Assembly: GCA_002733865.1 (NCBI GenBank)
Contig: NVXM01000003.1
Span: forward strand, 186,001 to 250,000
DNA length: 64,000 nucleotides
Reading direction: 5' to 3'
Source: Sphingopyxis sp.
GTDB lineage: Bacteria; Pseudomonadota; Alphaproteobacteria; Sphingomonadales; Sphingomonadaceae
Under the pieces are notes generated by a model that worked only from the letters and a program-made list of their open reading frames with translations, searched no databases and was not told the origin of the DNA. Positions 18,301 through 24,238 of this stretch are shown piece by piece (the first letter of the stretch is position 1; every line of letters starts with the position of its first letter). The translations under genes and the position numbers were made by a program.

Positions 18301-18534
18301 GAAATAGCGTAAATTATCGATGCCCTTGAGCTGTTGTTCGATAATCTGGGTTGTTGTCTTTTCAAGCGTTTCGGCATCCGCGCCAGGATAGTTGGCGGTG
18401 ATCGTGACCGCTGGCGGAGCAATCGCGGGGAATTGCGAGACGGGCAGGTTGCTGATCGCCAGCGCACCGGCGATGATCAGCGCCACCGCGATCACCCATG
18501 CGAAGATGGGGCGGTCAATAAAAAAGCGTGACAT
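15337..18534 (-). CDS. RND multidrug efflux permease (AcrB/MexB type, HAE-1)
   Basis: Proton-driven inner-membrane pump, 1065 residues, starting MSRFFIDRPIFAWVIAVALIIAG. The permease repeat is visible: large periplasmic domains after helix 1 and helix 7, and helix 4 with GLLVDDAIVVVENVERLM, which carries the proton-relay aspartates. A second-half NAILIVEFAQE segment follows. The partner adaptor is upstream and the channel downstream. The substrate range cannot be deduced. The C-terminus is extended with a charged tail rich in Glu, Lys and Thr. Confidence 0.96.
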   Translation of the reverse strand: MSRFFIDRPIFAWVIAVALIIAGALAISNLPVSQFPAIAPPAVTITANYPGADAETLEKTTTQIIEQQLKGIDNLRYFSSSSSSAGTVTITLTFEQGTDPDTAQVQVQNKLQSATPLLPQEVQQQGVRVSKTTDSFLLVIGLVSEDGSHSASDLGDLVASKLLDPISRVNGVGQTQSFGSQYAMRIWVDPIKLSSYQLTIPDVTAAVRAQNAQVSAGQLGAQPAPDDQMLNAAVSVQSRLQTPEQFRGIILKSTADGAKVTLADVARVELGAESYAVNTLYNGSPAAAFAINLAPGANALATVEGVKAKVAEISRDFPADVQVKYPLDTTPFVRLSIKQVVETLFEAVLLVFLVMFLFLQNWRATLIPTIAVPVVLMGSFAVMAVIGFSINTLTLFGMVLAIGLLVDDAIVVVENVERLMEEEGLSPKDAARKSMDEISGALIGIGLVLSAVFLPMAFFGGSTGVIFRQFSVTIISAMILSVLVALILTPALCATMLKTRETNLADGTGRLAGFFRWFNNTFESGKTKYERGVRKTARNWPRSMLVYTVIILGVGLIFLRLPSSFLPEEDQGEMFVLVQGPSGATEARTEKALNLVRNYLIEDEKANVEGVFTINGFSFSGQGQNAGIAFVSLKDWEERPGQENSAQAIAGRAAAKFQQYKDGMIFPIVPPAVSELGNATGFDMQLVDTGNIGYQALVGARDQLLGMAAQDPRVDQVRPVSLEDAPQLNVDIDMEKARALGLNISEINATIASAWGSSYVNDFIDKGRVKRVYLQVDEQYRQRPDDIGKLFVRSQNGEMTPFTAFSTLTWAKAPVQLTRYNGQPAMQIQGVPGAGLSSGDAIAAMEELQAKLPPGTSLEWTGLSYEEQSAGSQSVMLYSLSLLIVFLCLAALYESWWIPLSVMLVVPLGVFGALAVAAMSGLDNDIYLQVALITTMGVAAKNAILIVEFAQEKIAGGMNAFEATVDAATQRLRPILMTSLAFVFGVLPLAITTGAGAGGQNAIGRAVAGGMTGATILAIFLVPTFFIVAARFLGGVDTTEPETVQEKDSKKEPETGGSTTIATED

Positions 18535-18540
18535 GACTAT

Positions 18541-19737
18541 CTACTTCTTTGGCTGGGCTTGTGGGGGAGCGGAGGAGGCACCCGCTTGCGGGTTTTTCGA
18601 CGAGTCTTTCCACGGAACGGGCTTCACCGGCATTCCGGGGCGCAGCATCATGGCCCCCTCTACGACAACCTTGTCGCCCGGTTTCAGGCCGGATTTGACC
18701 AGCCAGTCCTGCCCGATCACCTGACCCAGGACAAGCGTCCGGGGCGTCAGCTTGCCACCCGGGCCAACGACCATGACGACGGCAGCGCCGGTGTCATCCC
18801 GGCTCACCGCGCGTTGCGGCACCAATATACCATCGGATTGTGATCCTTCAATCAGCCGCGCCCGAGCGAACATGCCCGGCAGCAGGAGATTGGACTTGTT
18901 TGGAAAAAGCGCCCGGATAGTCTGGGAACCGGTTTCCGGGTCGACGCTGACATCGGTAAACTGCAGGCGGCCCTCGGCGGGGTAGATGCTGCCGTCTTCC
19001 AATATCAGCTCAACCGCCGCAGCGCCATCGCCGCGGGTCAGGTCGCCTTCGGCAATCCGTTGCCGCAGCTTGAGGATTTCGGTGCTGGTCTGTGAAATGT
19101 CCACGAACACAGGATCGATCTTCTGGATGGTGGTCAGCGCGGTTTCTTGCGAGGCGGAAACGAGCGCGCCGGTAGTAACGAGCGATCGGCCGATCCTGCC
19201 CGATATCGGCGCGCGGATCGTTGTGCGGGCCAGATCGATTTCAGCCGATTGCAAGGCGGCTCGCTGGGCAGCGACATCGGCACGCGCCTGACCGGCGGCG
19301 GCGACCGCGTCATCATAGTCCTGCCGCGAAACGGCGTTGATCTCGACCAGTTCGCCATAGCGTTTGGCCAGAGCCTCGCTGGCGGCGATGGAGGCGCGGG
19401 CGCGGGCGAGCGCTGCCTTGGCACTGGCGACCTGCGCGCTCTGCGGCTGGGCATCGATGCGATACAGCGGTTGCCCGCGCTTGACCGATTGCCCTTCCGT
19501 GAACAGTCGACGCGTGATCAAACCGCTCACCTGCGGCCGGACTTCCGATACTTCATAGGCTGTAATCCGTCCGGGAAGTTCGGTGGTCAGCGTCACTGGC
19601 TGTTCCGCAATGGTGATAACGCTGACCTCGGGTGGTCCTTGCGCGCTCCCTTCGTCAGCTGGATCGTTGCTGCAGGCAGCGAGCGTTGCACAAGCGGCAA
19701 GCAGCAAGGCCGATATTGCGGAGCGGAAAAAAGGCAT
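18541..19737 (-). CDS. RND efflux periplasmic adaptor (membrane fusion lipoprotein)
   Basis: AcrA/MexA-type adaptor linking the permease and the NodT channel. 398 residues from ATG 19737; a longer frame upstream lacks a signal. Lipobox LAAC at Cys22. Order: beta-barrel/lipoyl half (GQPLYRIDAQP), a helical hairpin with the ALARARASIAASEALAKRYGELVE segment, the second lipoyl half (TTIRAPISGRIGRSLVTTGALV) and the membrane-proximal domain. The gap to the permease is six bases. First gene of the operon, divergent from the tetR gene across a palindromic operator. Confidence 0.94.
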   Translation of the reverse strand: MPFFRSAISALLLAACATLAACSNDPADEGSAQGPPEVSVITIAEQPVTLTTELPGRITAYEVSEVRPQVSGLITRRLFTEGQSVKRGQPLYRIDAQPQSAQVASAKAALARARASIAASEALAKRYGELVEINAVSRQDYDDAVAAAGQARADVAAQRAALQSAEIDLARTTIRAPISGRIGRSLVTTGALVSASQETALTTIQKIDPVFVDISQTSTEILKLRQRIAEGDLTRGDGAAAVELILEDGSIYPAEGRLQFTDVSVDPETGSQTIRALFPNKSNLLLPGMFARARLIEGSQSDGILVPQRAVSRDDTGAAVVMVVGPGGKLTPRTLVLGQVIGQDWLVKSGLKPGDKVVVEGAMMLRPGMPVKPVPWKDSSKNPQAGASSAPPQAQPKK

Positions 19738-19760
19738 AGATATTTTTCTCTGTGCTGTTA

Positions 19761-19782
19761 TGTGAGTGAACACTCATTCACA
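19761..19782. promoter_or_regulatory. Palindromic operator between the RND operon and tetR
   Basis: Imperfect dyad TGTGAGTGAAC / ACTCATTCACA centred in the 97-base divergent region, with 9 of 11 symmetric positions matching. GAGTGAACACTCATTCAC is characteristic of TetR/AcrR-type operators in front of RND pump genes. Likely bound by the adjacent TetR protein to control both genes. Confidence 0.7.
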
Positions 19783-19834
19783 CCGCAAATAGGGATGGGT
19801 AGTTTTTGGGTCAAGAGGAAAAAGGGTAAAGTCT

Positions 19835-20458
19835 ATGGTGGCGGAAGCGGATCACAAAAAAGAGCTGGATTTACAGACACAAAGAACGCTGGAGCGCCGC
19901 AGCAAAATCACCGACGCTGCCCGGAAGCTGTTTATTGAAAATGGGTTCCACAATACCGGTATGGCGCAACTGTCGAAGGAATCGGGGGTTCTGGTCGGCC
20001 AGATTTACCGCGATTATTGCAGCAAGGAAGAAATCGTCTCGGCAATCGTGGAGTGGGATCTGCAGGAATCCCTCGCCGTTGAAGACTTGCGGGCTTCGAT
20101 TGCGATCGAGGACCGAGACGCAGTGAAAGAGTGGATCCGTCAATATGTCCGCGGCCCGGAAGATGACAGCGGCGTGCTGTTTGCGGAAATAGTCGCCGAG
20201 TCCTCTCGCAATCCGAAGATTGCAGGGATTACCCGCGAAGCTATGGAACAGATGCGGACGGCTATCGTCGATGCGCTGACGCTATTGTCTCCCGATCCGG
20301 CCAAGGCCGAAACGCGCGAGCGTCTGGCAAGGGCAATCCTGTCGATATCCGGCGGCATGTTGATGCAACAATCGATCCCGCTTGGACAATATGACAAGAA
20401 GCTGAGCGATCATATCGTCGCGATGATTGATCGCGAAGTTTCCGCATTGGAGCAGTGA
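19835..20458 (+). CDS. TetR-family repressor of the RND pump
   Basis: 207 residues. DNA-binding HTH at about 25-65 (ITDAARKLFIENGFHNTGMAQLSKESGVLVGQIYRDYCSKEEI), then a helical ligand-binding domain. Divergent orientation to the pump operon and the shared palindrome make local repression likely; the inducer is unknown. The AAAGGGTAAAG stretch before the ATG is a weak ribosome-binding site. Confidence 0.88.
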   Translation: MVAEADHKKELDLQTQRTLERRSKITDAARKLFIENGFHNTGMAQLSKESGVLVGQIYRDYCSKEEIVSAIVEWDLQESLAVEDLRASIAIEDRDAVKEWIRQYVRGPEDDSGVLFAEIVAESSRNPKIAGITREAMEQMRTAIVDALTLLSPDPAKAETRERLARAILSISGGMLMQQSIPLGQYDKKLSDHIVAMIDREVSALEQ

Positions 20459-20725
20459 GGCGACCGGTGCAGTAGTGGTTGAATAGGGAGGCGTCCGAAG
20501 CAGATGGCACGCCCCATCTCTCGGTTTTCTCGTTGCGCAAGCTCGACGCAAAGATCACGCGGGGATTTGCCGATGAACAAGATTCGGCTGAAGAGCCGGA
20601 CGATGGCCAGAATATAATCAACCGGCAGGCCCGTCCATTCATCCCCCTGAAGGCTCAGCCAGCAGCGCCGGAAGCACTGCCCGCTCGACGATGTCGGTGG
20701 TGATCTGGTGCATGTCGGGCTGGTT

Positions 20726-21673
20726 TTAATTGGTCGCGGTCATGACGATGACGGCGTCGAGTTCGGGCAGGATGACGACCTTATTGCCGCCGTTGCCCGA
20801 CATATACCAGCCCGTGACGCTGCGCTCGGCGCTGCGAAACGCGCGCAGCCACCACAGATAGCCATAATCGTCGATTCCGGTGGCGCGGACATGCGGGATG
20901 AGCATCTCGTCTATCCAAGCGGCGGGCACCAGCCGGGTGCCTTCATATATTCCTCCATTGAGGACCAGACGCCCCAGCGGCACCAGGTCGCGGGCGCGGA
21001 TTTCGAGCTGGCCGCCCGATTGCACCTCGCCGCTGGGCGAGCGCTTCCATTTGACCGCACCGATGCCGAGCGGCGCGAACAGGCGCTGTTCGACAAAATG
21101 GTCGAAGCGGATACCGCTGCGCTCCTGGAGATATTGGCCGAGCAGGAAGGCACCAGCGGTGCAATAGGAGAAGCGCCCAAAGCCCTTGGTATCGCGGACA
21201 TAATCTTTCGCGACCGGGATCTGCAGCGCAAAGTCCCGCCACACCCGCTTCGGATACATTTTTTCCTCGTTGCCCGGGGATTTGGGTGTCCAGTCGTTGC
21301 AATCCAGCGCCGAGGACATGGTGAGCAGGTCGCGCAAGGTGATTTCGCCTTTTGGACCATTGGCCTGCGGCATCAGCAGCGCCCATGGCCTGTCGTCGAC
21401 CGAGTCGATGGTACCATCGCCAATCGCCTGGCCGATGGCGAGCGCCGTGATGCTTTTGGCGGCCGAACGGATATCATTGCGGACTTCGGGGCCGCCTTTG
21501 CCGAAATATTTCTCATATTTGATGATGCCGCCTTGCTCGACAATGACCGATGTCACTTTGCCGAGCTTGCCGCTGGCCAGAATGGTTTCGAGCCGGGCGA
21601 GGTCGAGAGTTTCGGCTTGTGCCGGCGTCGCAAGGGTCAGGAGCGTCATTAGCGCTGCGCATAAACGGATCAT
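20726..21673 (-). CDS. Secreted serine hydrolase, class C beta-lactamase/PBP-like
   Basis: 315 residues from ATG 21673, with GGAGG eight bases upstream; an upstream extension of the frame is not needed. Sec signal at 1-20 ending AQA. The beta-lactamase-fold Ser-x-x-Lys is SAAK (70-73) and the Tyr motif is YCTA, replacing the usual YxN. Such proteins are often esterases or D-aminopeptidases rather than antibiotic-resistance enzymes. A dyad that may bind a regulator lies just upstream at 21691-21707. Confidence 0.82.
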   Translation of the reverse strand: MIRLCAALMTLLTLATPAQAETLDLARLETILASGKLGKVTSVIVEQGGIIKYEKYFGKGGPEVRNDIRSAAKSITALAIGQAIGDGTIDSVDDRPWALLMPQANGPKGEITLRDLLTMSSALDCNDWTPKSPGNEEKMYPKRVWRDFALQIPVAKDYVRDTKGFGRFSYCTAGAFLLGQYLQERSGIRFDHFVEQRLFAPLGIGAVKWKRSPSGEVQSGGQLEIRARDLVPLGRLVLNGGIYEGTRLVPAAWIDEMLIPHVRATGIDDYGYLWWLRAFRSAERSVTGWYMSGNGGNKVVILPELDAVIVMTATN

Positions 21674-21690
21674 TCGAGCCACCTCCATGT

Positions 21691-21707
21691 AAGCGTTTCT
21701 TACGCTT
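21691..21707. promoter_or_regulatory. Dyad AAGCGT-N5-ACGCTT upstream of the serine hydrolase
   Basis: Perfect 6-bp arms 18 bases before the minus-strand start codon. Read on the minus strand it contains AGCGTAAG, which is also present in the MerR operator at 1915-1928, so it could be another site for that regulator. Weak evidence. Confidence 0.3.
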
Positions 21708-21850
21708 GTATCACTGGCCTGGTTAGAGGCAATTTCCGACTTGTTGATCTCCGTCACCATCACCACAGGGTAGCCGGATCGAGCGGAACTGTAAGCCCCT
21801 TCTATTTAGCGAACGGCGGCGGGCGTGTGCAGTGCGCCGGTTTGGGATGA

Positions 21851-21887
21851 TTGACAGTTACGGTCTATTTGTCTACTATAGTGGACA
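21851..21887 (+). promoter_or_regulatory. Promoter and operator of the toxin-antitoxin operon
   Basis: TTGACA at 21851-21856, a 17-base spacer and TACTAT at 21874-21879 form a near-consensus sigma-70 promoter. The near-perfect 18-bp palindrome TGTCTACTATAGTGGACA (21870-21887) overlaps the -10 element, as expected for autorepression by a toxin-antitoxin complex. Confidence 0.75.
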
Positions 21888-21916
21888 ACTAAGCGTGTTC
21901 CCGCAATATTGGCGAG

Positions 21917-22210
21917 ATGGTTCAGATCGTTCGCACAGACGTTTACGAGCGCTGGGTTCACAAACTGAAGGACCGGAACGCGGTAGCTCGCATTTCGGTT
22001 GCTATCCGGAAGATTTCGCTAGGCAAATTTGGCGATGTGAAGTCCGTTGGTGGAGGAGTTAGCGAGGTCCGGGTTGACCATGGGCCGGGCTATCGGCTCT
22101 ATTTCACGCGTCGGCACAGCGGCGAGATCGTAATTCTGCTGTGCGGCGGCACCAAGCAAAGGCAGGGCTCCGATATCGCCCGGGCAAGGGAAATGGCGAA
22201 AAAACTGTGA
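21917..22210 (+). CDS. HigB-like toxin (RelE/ParE superfamily)
   Basis: 97 residues, resembling the 'addiction module killer' branch of RelE/ParE toxins: DVYERWVHKLKDRNAVARISVAIRKI, then RVDHGPGYRLYFTRR and EIVILLCGGTKQRQGSDIARAREMA. Members of this branch are usually ribosome-dependent mRNA interferases. The toxin gene comes first, as in higBA loci. Its stop overlaps a possible GTG start of the antitoxin. Base composition is similar to the surrounding chromosome, unlike the AT-rich genes downstream. Confidence 0.88.
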   Translation: MVQIVRTDVYERWVHKLKDRNAVARISVAIRKISLGKFGDVKSVGGGVSEVRVDHGPGYRLYFTRRHSGEIVILLCGGTKQRQGSDIARAREMAKKL

Positions 22211-22218
22211 GTATTGCA

Positions 22219-22506
22219 ATGGCCGACAAAATCGAACTGAAACCGTGGGATGTCACCGAATATCTCGATAGCGAAGAGATGATCGCCGAATATCTGGCGG
22301 TGGTTTTCGAGGAAGGCGATGCGGAATTGATCCGCGTCGCGCTCAATGATGTCGCGCGCGCGCGCGGGATGTCCGATCTGCAAAAGCAAACCGGCCTGTC
22401 GCGGTCTGCGCTGTACAAGGCGCTGGGCGAGGGGGGTAATCCGACGCTGGATACGCTGCTGGCGATTATGAAGGCGCTGGGGGTTAAGATGTCGGTGGTG
22501 GGGTGA
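22219..22506 (+). CDS. HigA-like antitoxin (XRE-type HTH)
   Basis: 95 residues from ATG 22219; GTG 22207, overlapping the toxin stop, is an alternative start. The N-terminal part (WDVTEYLDSEEMIAEYLAVVFEEGDAELI) is that of 'addiction module antidote' proteins, followed by a helix-turn-helix DLQKQTGLSRSALYKALGEGGNPTLDTLLAIMKALGV. It should bind the toxin and the palindrome at 21870-21887. Confidence 0.88.
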   Translation: MADKIELKPWDVTEYLDSEEMIAEYLAVVFEEGDAELIRVALNDVARARGMSDLQKQTGLSRSALYKALGEGGNPTLDTLLAIMKALGVKMSVVG

Positions 22507-22640
22507 TTGCTTAGGTCGAACGCGGACTGTTCGTAAAATCGGAGTAGGTCCTCAAATCTAAGAATGAAATAAATGACTATACAATTTTGTCGTGATAATG
22601 CGCCATTAGATTGACCAGCATTTCGGAAAAGGACTCCAGA

Positions 22641-23714
22641 ATGGTAAACGCTGCAGAAAACGAAGAACTTCGAACTGAAGAAGAGATTGATGAAGTTCCT
22701 TATGTCGAATTTGATATTTCTGTTTCACCATCTGACCCCAGTTTGGAACTTTTAGCGAAAAAAATTCAGGAAAAGGATATCATTATTCCTTTCTATCAGA
22801 GGAGATACGTCTGGAAAATTGATCAAGCATCAAAATTGATTGAATCATTCCTTATGGGGCTGCCGGTTCCTCAGGTCTTCTTGTATGTAAACGACGAAGA
22901 TCAACTCGAAGTGATTGATGGGCAACAACGATTGATGTCCGTCAAGTATTTCTTTGAGGGGTTCTTTGGAGAAGAAGACGCTAAGGGAAATCGAAAGATA
23001 TTCAAACTAAAAGGGCTTTCTGAACGATCAGAATACAACGGTAAAAAGTTCAGTGAACTCTCGGTAAAAGATCAAAGGAAGCTTAAGAATTCAACGCTTC
23101 GCGCGATAAATATTAAGCAGCTTAAGCCTCATGAGGGCTCCGATAGCGTTTTTCATATATTTGAACGATTAAATACCGGTGGGACGATGCTCAAACCACA
23201 AGAGATCAGAAATGCGGTATATCGCGGTCCAATCGTAGAATCTTTGAAAGAATTGAATCAAGATCCAGACTGGCGAAAAATTTTGGGTATGCCGCAACCG
23301 GATAAGAGCCAAAAGGACGTTGAGCTCATTTTGAGATTGTTCTCATTATTCGAGGTTTGGGATGATTACGAGAAGCCCATGCTGCGTTGGTTAAATGGAA
23401 CCATGAAGGAAAACAGGAACTTTGACACTGAGCGCGCGGACCGGTTTTTTGAGAAATTTGGCGAAGTGACCCAGATAATAAATGAAAATTTGAAAAAGCC
23501 GTTCCGTCCAAAGCGGGTCATTAATGCCGCTGTCATGGAGGCAGTCATGGTTTCGATGCTTGAAAACCCCGACATTGACGGAGAAGTTCTGGCACGGAAT
23601 TATGATGATTTGCTAAATGACGAAGATTTTAGTCGATTTATAACTGGTCCAACTACGGACACGTTGATGGTTAAATCTAGATTGACGCGGGCCGCTGAGA
23701 TTCTGGAAAAATGA
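22641..23714 (+). CDS. DUF262-domain protein (GmrSD N-terminal/ParB-fold), first gene of a putative defence module
   Basis: 357 residues from ATG 22641. DUF262 signatures are intact: IPFYQRRYVW at 49-58, LPVPQVFLY after 74 and DGQQRL at 93-98, plus FERLNTGGTMLKPQEIRNAVY near 180. DUF262 has a ParB/sulfiredoxin-like fold and occurs in the GmrS part of the GmrSD restriction enzyme, BrxU and other defence proteins, where DGQQR is needed for nucleotide hydrolysis. The N-terminal 25 residues are very acidic. The gene is markedly more AT-rich than the flanking chromosome and overlaps the following HEPN gene by four bases, suggesting horizontal acquisition of a co-translated pair. Confidence 0.85.
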   Translation: MVNAAENEELRTEEEIDEVPYVEFDISVSPSDPSLELLAKKIQEKDIIIPFYQRRYVWKIDQASKLIESFLMGLPVPQVFLYVNDEDQLEVIDGQQRLMSVKYFFEGFFGEEDAKGNRKIFKLKGLSERSEYNGKKFSELSVKDQRKLKNSTLRAINIKQLKPHEGSDSVFHIFERLNTGGTMLKPQEIRNAVYRGPIVESLKELNQDPDWRKILGMPQPDKSQKDVELILRLFSLFEVWDDYEKPMLRWLNGTMKENRNFDTERADRFFEKFGEVTQIINENLKKPFRPKRVINAAVMEAVMVSMLENPDIDGEVLARNYDDLLNDEDFSRFITGPTTDTLMVKSRLTRAAEILEK

Positions 23715-24223
23715 CTAGAAATGAAGTCCAAGAATATCTGAATAAAATAGACGATTTGACTCGGGAGATTAATCAGCATGTGCCTGATTCAGGTCCGAGT
23801 TCTACAATTTTTAGAGCCGATCTGGCTGGATTGCTGGTCGTATCAATCGCCTCAACATACGAAACCTGTGTTAAAGAAACGCTTATTTCTTACGCCAACG
23901 GACATCATCAAGCATTTGGTAATTTTGCGACGAACAATTTTTCAAAAATGAATAGCAAAATAAATATCGGTGATTTGCACAAGTATACAAAATTGTGCGA
24001 TTCATCGATAAGCACGAAGTTCAAAGATGGCCTAAAAGCCCGTAAAAATCTATTATATGAGCGAATTGGGAAAGATATAGTCGAGGCATACAACCAAATT
24101 TTATCTTGGCGTCACGACTTCGCGCATGCGTGGATAAGAAACACCACAATCGAGGAAGCAATGAGCACTCATCACTTGGCTAAGCGGGTGTTGTACGAAT
24201 TTGCACAGAGCTTTGAATCCTAG
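23711..24223 (+). CDS. HEPN-domain protein (MAE_28990/MAE_18760-like), predicted RNase
   Basis: 170-residue all-helical protein. The C-terminal half has the catalytic HEPN motif R-x4-H: Arg134 and His139 in SWRHDFAHAW. The N-terminal half (FRADLAGLLVVSIASTYETCVKETLISYA) matches the MAE_28990-type HEPN fold. HEPN proteins with this motif are usually metal-independent RNases acting as toxins or abortive-infection effectors. The start ATG overlaps the DUF262 stop (ATGA), so the two products are probably made in equal amounts and may form a complex. AT-rich like its partner. Confidence 0.82.
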   Translation: MTRNEVQEYLNKIDDLTREINQHVPDSGPSSTIFRADLAGLLVVSIASTYETCVKETLISYANGHHQAFGNFATNNFSKMNSKINIGDLHKYTKLCDSSISTKFKDGLKARKNLLYERIGKDIVEAYNQILSWRHDFAHAWIRNTTIEEAMSTHHLAKRVLYEFAQSFES

Positions 24224-24238
24224 TGTTCTAGGTTTGGC

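Noticed and set aside
20479..20703. 74-codon frame after tetR
   Set aside because: TTG start without a ribosome-binding site and no recognised domain; kept only as a possible remnant because of the 36-base similarity.
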